Under the pieces are notes generated by a model. That model made no database searches, had not been told where the DNA came from, and saw only the letters and a list, made by a program, of their open reading frames with translations. This document shows positions 1-7,102 of a DNA stretch of 64,000 nucleotides, piece by piece (the stretch's first letter is position 1; the number at the start of each line of letters is the position of its first letter). Made by a program: the position numbers and the translations under genes. The stretch comes from JAKALX01 sp964508715 (GTDB lineage Bacteria > Chloroflexota > Dehalococcoidia > Tepidiformales > Tepidiformaceae): assembly GCA_964508715.1 (NCBI GenBank), contig CAZDUX010000002.1, forward strand, positions 186,001-250,000. The letters run 5' to 3'.

Positions 1-285
1 AGTGCCGGGACGAAGAACACGTTTGCGCTGCGCGATACGGACCTCGACAGGCTGATCGAGTCGCAACGAGTGGAGCTCAACGAGTCGGTGCGACGAGACA
101 CCGGGTTTCAGATCCAGCGGCGGCTGTTGCAGCTCAACGCGGGGGTGAACTTCGTCAGTGAGACGGTGGTGGCGCTGCGCTGGCCGTACGTCCGCGACTT
201 TCCACTCGATGCAGCCGACGGATACCAGCACCGGTTTGCGGATACGTGGATCGACAAGAGCAACCCGGCCTTCAAGGGCCGGTAA
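1..285 (+). CDS. ABC transporter substrate-binding protein, family 5, C-terminal fragment
   Basis: This is the last 94 codons of a gene that begins before the window. The reading frame is open from base 1 to the TAA at 283-285. The pattern DxDLDRLIESQRVELN followed by R...QIQRRLLQ and a late RWPYVRDF segment is the usual C-terminal end of extracytoplasmic peptide/solute-binding proteins (SBP_bac_5), where a helix-rich tail packs on lobe I. Such proteins capture oligopeptides or other solutes outside the membrane for an ABC importer. The substrate cannot be judged from this tail. It ends tail-to-tail, 2 bases from the regulator gene on the other strand. Confidence 0.75.
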   Translation, partial: SAGTKNTFALRDTDLDRLIESQRVELNESVRRDTGFQIQRRLLQLNAGVNFVSETVVALRWPYVRDFPLDAADGYQHRFADTWIDKSNPAFKGR

Positions 286-287
286 GC

Positions 288-974
288 TCAGCTGGCAAGA
301 CGAATATCGAACCGGTAGCCGGAGCCGCGCACCGTTCGGACGGAGCGTGCCGCGGGTGTCTGATCGAGCTTGCGGCGGATGTTCGAAACGTGGCGCCGAA
401 GGATCTGCAGGTACCGGTCATCGGCCTCGGTACCCCAGCCCCGCTCGATAATCTCGCTTGCGCTAACAGTGCGGTTTGGATGTGAAAGCAGGAGGGCCAG
501 GATCTCGGCTTCGCGGTCGGTGAGGCTGACTTCGTGGCCGGCAAACCGCAAACGGCCACGAAGCGGGTCGAGTTCACAAGCCCCGGCGACGACGAGTTCC
601 GCTGAACTGGTACCATCGCGGGCCATCGCACGCATCCGGCGCAACACCGCCGGCGAGTCAATCGCACCACGGGCGAGGCTATCGATCTCGGGCCGGTAGC
701 CCGAAGGGATTGCGATACCCGGGCTGGATTCGAGCTGAAGATAGAGGACGGGGACGAGGCGCCATCGGCGGTCCTGCTGGAAGCGGGCGGCGACGCTCTG
801 TTGTTCGTCGACAGTCATGCCGCTCAGGACGAGGAGGTCACAGACATGGCCCGTGCTGTGTGCGATCGCCTCGCGCAGGTTCGATCGAAGTTCGACGACC
901 AGTCCGTCGGCGAGGAGGTTACGGCCCTCCAATGCTGGTGGTGTGCCCGGTGCGATTGCGAGAACCGTGGGCAA
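288..974 (-). CDS. OmpR-type winged-helix regulator with degenerate receiver domain
   Basis: The C-terminal 100 residues are a clear trans_reg_C winged helix (EVSLTDREAEILALLL, then RRHVSNIRRKLD, then VRGSGYRFD), the DNA-binding domain of OmpR/PhoB regulators. The N-terminal ~120 residues have receiver-like spacing (TVLAIAP at strand 1, CDLLVLSGM at strand 3), but the position of the phospho-accepting Asp appears to be Ser and the acidic pair after strand 1 is missing. It is therefore probably not controlled by ordinary phosphorylation. TTG at 974 was chosen as the start because GGAGGAG sits directly upstream; a GTG at 1037 would add 21 residues but has no ribosome binding site. No sensor kinase is adjacent. 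It lies at the end of the flagellar island, downstream of a sortase and an flgM-like gene, but a hairpin at 1097-1125 separates them. Confidence 0.7.
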   Translation of the reverse strand: MPTVLAIAPGTPPALEGRNLLADGLVVELRSNLREAIAHSTGHVCDLLVLSGMTVDEQQSVAARFQQDRRWRLVPVLYLQLESSPGIAIPSGYRPEIDSLARGAIDSPAVLRRMRAMARDGTSSAELVVAGACELDPLRGRLRFAGHEVSLTDREAEILALLLSHPNRTVSASEIIERGWGTEADDRYLQILRRHVSNIRRKLDQTPAARSVRTVRGSGYRFDIRLAS

Positions 975-1096
975 TGGACTCCTCCGCCTGCAGCCTGGCG
1001 AGAGCGGCACGCGCGGACTGATGCCCGCGAGGGACACGCTTTGTCGCCAACACTCATGCTACGGAGGCGGCACCCGCGAACGAATCGGGATCTACC

Positions 1097-1125
1097 CCAG
1101 AAAGGGGTGGCGAACCCCTTTCTGG
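1097..1125 (-). terminator. Hairpin after the second flgM-like gene
   Basis: A perfect 12-bp inverted repeat (CCAGAAAGGGGT / ACCCCTTTCTGG) with a 5-base loop starts 15 bases past the stop codon of the flgM-like gene at 1141-1425. There is no clear T-run after it on the minus strand, so it is a terminator-like hairpin rather than a textbook terminator. Confidence 0.5.
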
Positions 1126-1140
1126 CTGCTCGGCAGCGCC

Positions 1141-1425
1141 TTAGAGGCCCCGGTTGAGGATCTCACGCGCGATCTCCCTGGCGTCGGGCTGGTAATCGCC
1201 GCGGGCGATCTTCGCACGGAGTTCGGTCACGCGTTCGATGCGGACGCCGGGCGATGCTTCGACCACGTGAAGGGCGGCGCTTGCCTCGCGCGCGGCTTCT
1301 CCAACAGAGACACTGTCGGCATGAGAAGCGGGTTCCTCGGTGGCGACACGCCGCTGGCTATTCGGGAAGCCATACACGCCACCCGCCGGGCCCACGGTTT
1401 CGCCGGTCTTGCGAATCTCGCCCAT
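1141..1425 (-). CDS. FlgM-like anti-sigma-28 factor, second copy
   Basis: A 94-residue protein whose last ~35 residues have the FlgM signature: a basic helix RVTELRAKIARGDY followed by the conserved QPDAREIAREILN segment. FlgM holds the flagellar sigma factor FliA (sigma-28) inactive until the hook is complete and FlgM is exported. The N-terminal half is low in complexity and probably unstructured, as usual for FlgM. ATG at 1425 is preceded by GGGAGG at 6 bases; a TTG lies one codon upstream. It follows the sortase gene by 49 bases and is probably co-transcribed with it. Another flgM lies at 13357-13665 inside the main operon; the two share only the family pattern. Confidence 0.75.
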   Translation of the reverse strand: MGEIRKTGETVGPAGGVYGFPNSQRRVATEEPASHADSVSVGEAAREASAALHVVEASPGVRIERVTELRAKIARGDYQPDAREIAREILNRGL

Positions 1426-1474
1426 CAACTTCCTCCCTTGCTTGTCGACGATGGCATTGTGCCGGCCGAAGCTG

Positions 1475-2092
1475 TCACGCGAGCGTACCAGTCACGACCA
1501 GGCGGTGTTTGAGGTCTCGTGTGCAGGTGATCAGTGTGACAGTGGATGCCTGGCCGGAACGAAGCACGCGAAGGTTGCCGGGATCGACAACGGTGACATT
1601 ATCAACACGGTACTGGTAGACGGTCTCGCCCGAGTAAACCTGAACAACATCCCCGGCACGGACTTCATCGAGCTTGCTGAAGACGGGCGCATTGCGCTTG
1701 TCGGCAACGGAGACATGGCCCGTGAGCACAAGGTTACCCGGCTGGCCGGGGAGAGCGGAATCGAGATGGTGGCCTGCCGCGTGCCAGGCGGTCTCCCATG
1801 CTGGGCGCCCATCGTCATCGATGATCCCGACCTCGACGATGGGTGTGTCGATACCAGCGCTCGAGATGACGACGCGAGTTGGCAGGCTGCCGATCGAGAG
1901 CGGAGCGGCGGCGACGGCCCCGGCGGGGAGGGCTTTCGCGGAGGCGGCCATGGTGACCGGGGCGCCTGTTGGGGCGGTGAGAGCTGCCTGTCCGGACCCG
2001 AACCAGGCGACAATGGCGGCCGCAGCAACAAAGGCACCGGTAACCCACGTGGAGCCAGAGCGATACCAGGAGCGTGATGTTTTCGTCGTCAT
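1475..2092 (-). CDS. Sortase (class D/E/F-like transpeptidase)
   Basis: A 205-residue membrane-anchored enzyme. Residues 16-36 form one transmembrane helix, a short linker follows, and residues 72-205 are a sortase domain. The catalytic triad is visible: His126 (LVLTGHVS), Cys190 (TLITC, the TLxTC motif) and Arg197 (DLKHRLVV). Sortases cleave an LPxTG-type signal between Thr and Gly and attach the protein to an amino group on the cell surface. The length and compact loops resemble classes D to F rather than class A or B. It lies downstream of flaG-fliD-fliS-fliT, and the only LPxTG-type protein I see in the window (15182-15811) is encoded inside the flagellar operon, which suggests an enzyme-substrate pair. 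GGTGAC-like repeats upstream (2224-2248) resemble those before the flagellin genes. Confidence 0.88.
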   Translation of the reverse strand: MTTKTSRSWYRSGSTWVTGAFVAAAAIVAWFGSGQAALTAPTGAPVTMAASAKALPAGAVAAAPLSIGSLPTRVVISSAGIDTPIVEVGIIDDDGRPAWETAWHAAGHHLDSALPGQPGNLVLTGHVSVADKRNAPVFSKLDEVRAGDVVQVYSGETVYQYRVDNVTVVDPGNLRVLRSGQASTVTLITCTRDLKHRLVVTGTLA

Positions 2093-2208
2093 AACGTGCA
2101 GTTCCGCGAGGCGGCCGGGTTTCCCCGGACACGGCCCGCGGACTCTGTCCTAACTTTCGACACCCCGCATGGGTATCTTGAAAGACAACTACGGGTCAGA
2201 AAATGGCG

Positions 2209-2248
2209 GGTGAATGGCCAAACGGTGACAGATCGAGGAGCGCGTGAC
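2209..2248 (-). promoter_or_regulatory. GGTGAC-type direct repeats upstream of the sortase gene
   Basis: GGTGAA at 2209-2214, GGTGAC at 2224-2229 and CGTGAC at 2243-2248 lie in the 166-base gap before the sortase start. The last two are 19 bases apart, close to the 20-base spacing of the GGTGAC pairs before the flagellin genes. They are read as a possible operator, on weaker evidence than at the flagellins. Confidence 0.3.
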
Positions 2249-2258
2249 AGAAGCCAGT

Positions 2259-2594
2259 TCAGGCTTCGCGGCGGGTGGCGAAACGAGCACCCGGAGAGGG
2301 CAGATACGCAGCCGCAACACGATTCGCCTGGCGAAGCGAGCCGATGCGGAGTGCGACGTCATCACGCAGGCGTTCGAGCGTGGCGCGAGTACGGTTGTCG
2401 CAGGCAAGGAGCAGTTCGAGTTTGCGGCGGCCGGCCCGGAGTTCACGTGGATCGAGCTTCGCGATGCAAGAGCAGATACCGGCGTATTGGGGTTGGGAGG
2501 CGAAATAGGCATCGAGGTCCCCGGCATCGAGTGCGGCGAGTTGGTGCTGGGCCAGTTCGATCGCGGTGTCGATGAGGGAACCCCTGGCGGTCAT
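2259..2594 (-). CDS. fliT: FliT-like flagellar export chaperone
   Basis: A 111-residue, mostly alpha-helical protein directly after fliS. Its start codon overlaps the fliS stop (TGATG), so the two are translationally coupled. FliT proteins are small helical chaperones for the filament cap FliD and are poorly conserved in sequence. This call rests on position (flaG-fliD-fliS-fliT is a common order), size and predicted helicity, not on a diagnostic motif. It contains a Cys-x-Cys pair (GICSCIAKL) near the middle, which is unusual for this family. Confidence 0.55.
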   Translation of the reverse strand: MTARGSLIDTAIELAQHQLAALDAGDLDAYFASQPQYAGICSCIAKLDPRELRAGRRKLELLLACDNRTRATLERLRDDVALRIGSLRQANRVAAAYLPSPGARFATRREA

Positions 2595-3001
2595 CAGGCA
2601 GCGGCCTCGCGGGGTGAAGCGATAGCGGCGCCGGCGCGGAGAGAGTTCGTTGCTTCCCGCCAGGCTTCGCTTATGCGGCTGATGTGGAGTTCGGCTTCAT
2701 CCAGTTTGGACATGTCACCCAGGCTGGACTCGATGATGCACCTCATGCAATAGGCGTAGATGCCGGAAAGGGTCTTCGGGAGTTCGCCCTGTTCCATGTC
2801 GAGGGTGGCGAGGAGTTCACCGACGATGAGATAGGCACGCTCGGTCTCGCGGACGAAACCATCACGGTTCTTGCCTTCGTGGTGGAGCTTCGCCTTGCGA
2901 ATCGCTTTGACACCTCCATCAAACAACATCGTCGTGAGCGTGATGGGGTCGGCCGTCGTGGTCGTGACGGTCCTGTAGGCATCGTAGGCATTGGTGCTCA
3001 T
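2594..3001 (-). CDS. fliS: Flagellin export chaperone FliS
   Basis: A 135-residue four-helix protein. The N terminus AYDAYRTVTTTTADPITLTTMLFDGGVKAIRKAK and the later ERAYLIVGELLATLD and LSGIYAYCMRCI segments are the FliS pattern. FliS binds the C-terminal D0 helix of newly made flagellin in the cytosol, keeps it from polymerising and delivers it to the export gate. ATG at 3001 (MSTNAYDAY) was chosen because it has GAGGAG upstream and gives the usual FliS N terminus; an in-frame ATG 15 codons earlier exists. It sits 93 bases after fliD and overlaps the fliT-like gene by one base. Confidence 0.93.
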   Translation of the reverse strand: MSTNAYDAYRTVTTTTADPITLTTMLFDGGVKAIRKAKLHHEGKNRDGFVRETERAYLIVGELLATLDMEQGELPKTLSGIYAYCMRCIIESSLGDMSKLDEAELHISRISEAWREATNSLRAGAAIASPREAAA

Positions 3002-3094
3002 TCGCAGTTGCTCTCCTCGAGGGTAGAACGCGGTGGCAGCGGCCACTCACAAAGAGAATCGGCCAGGCGAGCATTTACCGCATAGGGTGCTCGC

Positions 3095-5134
3095 CTAATT
3101 GCCGTTGCCACTGTTCATCCTGGCGAGCGCACTCGCGATGGCGGATGACGCCGACTGGGCGGCGGCCTGCGCTTGTTCCATGGCAATGAACTTGTTCCGG
3201 AGGAGTGTCATCTCAGCATCAATCGATGCCTGGATCTTGGCCTTGCGGTCATCCATATCCTTGGTGAGAGTGGAAAAGGTATCGAGCCGTTTGCTGAGCG
3301 TGCCGTTCGGGCCGACCTGGCCACCAAGGAAATCGGAGAGCAACTGGAAGATGCTGGCCGACTGACGCGTAACGGTAATCGTACTGGTCCCGGCCTGGAG
3401 GGCTCCGATATTGAGCGTCAGCCCGGGAACCAGGGTGGTGTTCGTGCTGTTGGCCGTTATACCTGTCGCCGTTGAGGTCACAGGTGCAGAGCCGTCCGAT
3501 GGCGTGAAGGTGGACGTGATATTGCCTGCGCCATCATCGATGAGGGAGTATGAGCCAGCCTTCGTCCCCGCATACGTACCGCTGACACCTGTTATCGAAC
3601 TCGTACCGGCGGGTTCGAGTGTCGCACCCATGGTGACCTGGCTGAGCGCGTTCTGGACAGAGATCGGGTCGTCTTGCAGTGCCGTGGTGAAAGCGGCGGA
3701 ATCGAAGACCAGCGTGTTGGCCTGGCCGACGGCTGTGCCAACGGCACCGAAGCTGAGGCCGATCTGGCTGAGCGACTGGTACTTGCCGGACACGTTGGTG
3801 CCGTTGCCACCGATGATGCTTCGCAGCGTCGAGCGGAGGGCGATCATCGCGGAGTCGCCGCTCAGCGGGCCAGGATTGGACTTGTCGGACTTCGTCAGGT
3901 CACCGAGCGCCGAATACAACGCATTGAAGTCGGTGACGAAGCCCTGGACCGCACTTGCGGCGCCAGCAGAGTCCTGGGCAACAGTGACCGTGACGGGACT
4001 CGCCGTCATCGCTGTAAGGGTGAGGGTGACACCGTTCCCCGCAGAGACCGAGTTCGTCGTAGCGTACTGCGCTGGTCCGCCGTCGATGCTGTATTGCGCG
4101 TTCTGGCCAAGGGCCTGGGAAGCGCTCAGAAGGCCGGTCTTCGCGAGGAAATCACCACCGAGACCATCATCTGCGAGCGTGATCGGGGTGGAGCCGAGTT
4201 TCGACTGGGTGAGCTTGATGGTGTCGGCGACGGGATCATAGCTGGCGCTCACACCCGCCGTGCTGGTGTTGATGCGGGCGATGACACTGCCCAGCGAATC
4301 CTTTGACGTGTCGTAGTCGATCTGGACGCCGTTGATAGTGAACGAGTGAGCGCCGGCAGCCGGGGGGCCCCCGAAAAAGCTCGCGCTATCCATCGTGGCG
4401 TTGAGATTGATTCGAGCGATGGGAGCTGTGCTGGCACGCGTAGTCGTCCCCGGCGAAGCAGCGAGATGGACGGCATCGAGGAAGTTCGACGTGTCGCCAC
4501 CAACGCCCGCCTGGATGGCACCCATCGTGGAATCGAGTTGGAGGATATTCAGGCGGCCGTTCACATCAGCCTGCAGGCTCACGGTAATGCCCGAGGTTGC
4601 GGTATCGGCGTTGATCATGTCGATGATGCCCTGGAGCGACTGGGCGGCGGGATCGACGGTATAGGTCTTCGACACTCCCGTTGCCGCCTTGAGGGTGAAG
4701 GTCCCGGCGCTGACGGTCGTACCAAAGTTCGCCGAGTCGAGCTTCGAGGCAGCATCAACGGCAGCCGTGAGGGCTGAACCCCTGGCGGTCGTTCCGGTGG
4801 CGAGCTGAGTGACGCTGACCGTGAACGAACCAGGAACAGCCGACGGAGTAGCGCTCGCGCTGACACCCGTCCCGCTGACAGTCGCGGTTTTCCCGGATGC
4901 GGAGGTTGCGGAGGCGAGTGTATTGACCCGCGAAAGGAGGGCGGAGAAGCGGGTAATAATCTGGTTGACCGCGGTCTTCTGGCTGGCGAGCTTCGACTCC
5001 TTGTCGTCGAGCTGGCGGATGGGGCCCTGGCGCGCGTAGGTGAGCCTATCGATGACCGACTGGTAATCGAAGCTGGAGAAGAAGTTCCCGATCCGGATGG
5101 GATCGGAAAGGCCGCTGCTGGAACTGCTACTCAT
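3095..5134 (-). CDS. fliD: Flagellar filament cap protein FliD (HAP2)
   Basis: A 679-residue secreted cap protein. It has a helical N terminus (FDYQSVIDRLTYARQGPIRQLDDKESKLASQKTAVNQI), a long Thr/Ser/Ala-rich beta-domain centre, and a C-terminal coiled segment (DDRKAKIQASIDAEMTLLRNKFIAMEQAQA). FliD forms the oligomeric cap at the filament tip under which flagellin subunits fold. It is longer than the ~470 residues of enteric FliD, the excess lying in the outer domains, which often vary. It starts 6 bases after flaG and precedes fliS. Confidence 0.95.
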   Translation of the reverse strand: MSSSSSSGLSDPIRIGNFFSSFDYQSVIDRLTYARQGPIRQLDDKESKLASQKTAVNQIITRFSALLSRVNTLASATSASGKTATVSGTGVSASATPSAVPGSFTVSVTQLATGTTARGSALTAAVDAASKLDSANFGTTVSAGTFTLKAATGVSKTYTVDPAAQSLQGIIDMINADTATSGITVSLQADVNGRLNILQLDSTMGAIQAGVGGDTSNFLDAVHLAASPGTTTRASTAPIARINLNATMDSASFFGGPPAAGAHSFTINGVQIDYDTSKDSLGSVIARINTSTAGVSASYDPVADTIKLTQSKLGSTPITLADDGLGGDFLAKTGLLSASQALGQNAQYSIDGGPAQYATTNSVSAGNGVTLTLTAMTASPVTVTVAQDSAGAASAVQGFVTDFNALYSALGDLTKSDKSNPGPLSGDSAMIALRSTLRSIIGGNGTNVSGKYQSLSQIGLSFGAVGTAVGQANTLVFDSAAFTTALQDDPISVQNALSQVTMGATLEPAGTSSITGVSGTYAGTKAGSYSLIDDGAGNITSTFTPSDGSAPVTSTATGITANSTNTTLVPGLTLNIGALQAGTSTITVTRQSASIFQLLSDFLGGQVGPNGTLSKRLDTFSTLTKDMDDRKAKIQASIDAEMTLLRNKFIAMEQAQAAAQSASSAIASALARMNSGNGN

Positions 5135-5140
5135 GGTCTA

Positions 5141-5470
5141 TCAACCCCGCGATTCGAAGAGTACGCCGCGCTGCCCGGTCTCAGCGACGAGGTGCCCGAG
5201 TTGCGCCACGTCGAAGGTGGCCAGGACGGCGTGGGTGACGGAATCACGGACGATGACTCCGAGGAGCGCGCCATCGGGTCCGGTTTCGTAGAGCACCTCG
5301 CAGGATTCAGGGTCGGCGCCGGGGAGGGCTGCAGCGATTGCCGGCGGGAGACTGTTATTGCGGCGGGGTCGGCGCCGGGGCATGTCGTGATGAGGGGTCT
5401 GCTGACCCCATCGGGTACTGTCGGTCGCGATGCGCGCCGGTTCCACACGGGCCACTGTACTGTCGGCCAC
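5141..5470 (-). CDS. flaG: FlaG family protein
   Basis: A 109-residue protein ending in the FlaG domain: LLGVIVRDSVTHAVLATFD followed by a short helix and RGVLF. FlaG proteins are small cytosolic or exported factors linked to filament length control and usually lie beside fliD. A GTG start at 5470 was chosen because GGGAGG lies 6 bases upstream; the ATGs further upstream have no ribosome binding site and would extend the gene into the flagellin terminator. The first ~45 residues are Arg/Pro-rich and not recognisable. Confidence 0.8.
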   Translation of the reverse strand: MADSTVARVEPARIATDSTRWGQQTPHHDMPRRRPRRNNSLPPAIAAALPGADPESCEVLYETGPDGALLGVIVRDSVTHAVLATFDVAQLGHLVAETGQRGVLFESRG

Positions 5471-5578
5471 GATGTTCCTCCCGTGGGTATCCTCCCTAAT
5501 CATCGGGAGGTTTGTGCCGATTCTTGACGGTTGTGGGACGTTGCGAGGGTGTGGCGAACGCGTGGACCACAGACAACG

Positions 5579-5608
5579 AATGGGCCCGGCAGAGATGCCG
5601 GGCCCATT
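5579..5608 (-). terminator. Terminator of flagellin gene 1
   Basis: A 12-bp perfect stem (AATGGGCCCGGC / GCCGGGCCCATT) with a 6-base loop, 30 bases past the flagellin stop. On the minus strand it is followed by a weak T-rich stretch (TTCGTTGT). Confidence 0.8.
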
Positions 5609-5637
5609 CAACGAAGTGGGTGCTATGGAGTTGGAGC

Positions 5638-6822
5638 TTAGCGGAGGAGGCTCAGCACAGACTGCGAGCTCTGGTTGGCCTGGGCGAGCACTGCGGTGCC
5701 GGCCTGCTGGAGGATCTGGTTGCTCGCCATCTTGCTCGAGAGGCTCGCGATGTCGGCATCGCGGACGCGGCTCTCGCTCGCGGTCAGGTTCTCGACGCTC
5801 ACACCGAGGCTGGCGACGGTGTGCTCGAGCCGGTTCTGCGATGCACCGAGGTTGCCACGAACGGTGTTGAGCGTGGTGATCGCGCCATCCAGCTGCGTGA
5901 TCAATGCCTGGGCAGCCGTGTTGTTCGCTACGATGGTCGTATTGTTCGTCCAGTTCACGAGCCCGGCCGTGTTCAGATTGAGACCTGTTGCGCTCGTCGC
6001 CTGGACATCAGCAAAGGAGACGGCCAGTGTGTCATTGGCCGTTGCATTAGCGCCAACCTGGAGGGTCGCCGCGCCGGTACCTGAAACGACGACCGTCGCG
6101 GCATTGAGGTCGGTGCCAATGCCTGCCGCAGTCTTACCAGCCGTCGAAACGACCGAGATGCTGATCCCGAGCTGGTTGAAGTTCAACGTATTGAGCGACG
6201 TCGCGCCCAGCGTCGGCGTGGAGATAGTCTGTGCCTGCCCATTGGTCCCGGTCAGCGTCAGTGTCGTCGCCGTGCTCGTAAACGTGTACGTCTGAGCCTT
6301 TGCCGCTGAGACATCGACCTTGTCCACCGTCATATCGCCGCCTGTGGTCGAAAATGCCGCGCCGATCTTCACCGTCGAAGCGCCGCCAAGCGTCCCCGAA
6401 AGGGTGCCGGTCAGCAGGTTCTGCCCATTGAACGTGGTGCCGCCGGCGATGCGATCGATCTCCGAGCGAAGCTGCTGGATTTCCTGCCCGATGGAATTGC
6501 GCGCGGCGGTATCGTAGGTATCGTTCGCCGCCTGAACGGCCAGCTCTCGCATACGCTGGAGCATTCCGTGGATCTCGTCCATCGCGCCTTCAGCGGTCTG
6601 GAGCATCGAGATGCCGTCCTGGGCGTTGCGGATAGCCTGGCTGTTGCCGCGGATCTGGGCGCGCATCTTCTCGCTAATGCCCAGGCCGGCGGCGTCGTCT
6701 GCGGCGCGGTTGATGCGGTAGCCGCTGGAGAGCTGCTCGAGCACCTTGCCCAGCTTCATCCCGCTGATGCCGAGGTTGCGCTGCGCGTTCAGCGCGGAGA
6801 CGTTCGTCACAATAGACGACAT
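5638..6822 (-). CDS. fliC: Flagellin 1
   Basis: A 394-residue filament subunit. The N-terminal D0/D1 helices (NAQRNLGISGMK, LSSGYRINRAADDAAGLGISEKMRAQIRG) and the C-terminal D0 helix (ESRVRDADIASLSSKMASNQILQQAG) are strongly conserved. A ~160-residue outer domain lies between. ATG at 6822 gives the standard MSSIVTNVSALNAQRN start with AAGGGG upstream. Positions 5858-6732 are, as far as I can compare by eye, identical base for base to 7323-8197 in flagellin 2, while both ends differ, including at silent positions. It has its own promoter region and terminator. Confidence 0.96.
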   Translation of the reverse strand: MSSIVTNVSALNAQRNLGISGMKLGKVLEQLSSGYRINRAADDAAGLGISEKMRAQIRGNSQAIRNAQDGISMLQTAEGAMDEIHGMLQRMRELAVQAANDTYDTAARNSIGQEIQQLRSEIDRIAGGTTFNGQNLLTGTLSGTLGGASTVKIGAAFSTTGGDMTVDKVDVSAAKAQTYTFTSTATTLTLTGTNGQAQTISTPTLGATSLNTLNFNQLGISISVVSTAGKTAAGIGTDLNAATVVVSGTGAATLQVGANATANDTLAVSFADVQATSATGLNLNTAGLVNWTNNTTIVANNTAAQALITQLDGAITTLNTVRGNLGASQNRLEHTVASLGVSVENLTASESRVRDADIASLSSKMASNQILQQAGTAVLAQANQSSQSVLSLLR

Positions 6823-6904
6823 GGGTGGTAACCCCTTTCCTGCCTTGAGCCTCGTTGCTCGGGGCTCCCCCGCCACGTTGTCGGATTTCGGCGGGCTTCA
6901 CGTT

Positions 6905-6913
6905 GGTTATCGA
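6905..6913 (-). promoter_or_regulatory. Possible sigma-28-like -10 element of flagellin 1
   Basis: The minus strand reads TCGATAAC here, close to the FliA -10 consensus CCGATAA, about 85 bases before the start codon. Flagellin 2 has CGCGATAACC at the matching place (8371-8379). No convincing TAAA-like -35 element is seen 15 bases upstream in either. Confidence 0.4.
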
Positions 6914-6975
6914 ATCGCTCCCGCCAGCGCGAGGGGGCACGAATGGATACGCAGGGAGGCGATTACGTAGTCGCT

Positions 6976-7001
6976 GGTGACGACCGGGTTGCAGCGGTGA
7001 C
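6976..7001 (-). promoter_or_regulatory. GGTGAC direct-repeat pair upstream of flagellin 1
   Basis: GGTGAC at 6976-6981 and 6996-7001, exactly 20 bases apart (two helical turns), 154-179 bases upstream of the flagellin start. The same pair with the same 20-base spacing precedes flagellin 2, and a 39-base pair precedes flagellin 3. It is read as a possible operator; the protein that would bind is unknown. Confidence 0.45.
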
Positions 7002-7002
7002 A

Positions 7003-7032
7003 TGGACGTGGACGTGGACGTGGACGTGGACG
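7003..7032. repeat. (TGGACG)5 hexamer tandem repeat
   Basis: Five consecutive perfect copies of TGGACG in the gap between the flagellin 2 terminator and the flagellin 1 promoter region. It directly follows the GGTGAC pair and could change length by slippage. No reading frame with supporting evidence crosses it. Confidence 0.85.
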
Positions 7033-7044
7033 GAGCCATGCACA

Positions 7045-7076
7045 GAACGGGCCCGGTCGTGCGACCGGGCCCGTTC
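7045..7076 (-). terminator. Terminator of flagellin gene 2
   Basis: A long stem of 15 paired bases (GAACGGGCCCGGTCG / CGACCGGGCCCGTTC) with a minimal loop, 26 bases past the flagellin 2 stop. No strong T-run follows on the minus strand, but the stem is very stable. Confidence 0.8.
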
Positions 7077-7102
7077 CAAATGGAGTTCGCTGAAACGAAC
7101 GG

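Noticed and set aside
1097..1125. The TACCCC...AAAGGGGT repeat as a NarL-type operator
   Set aside because: The longer perfect stem placed right after a stop codon fits a terminator hairpin better.
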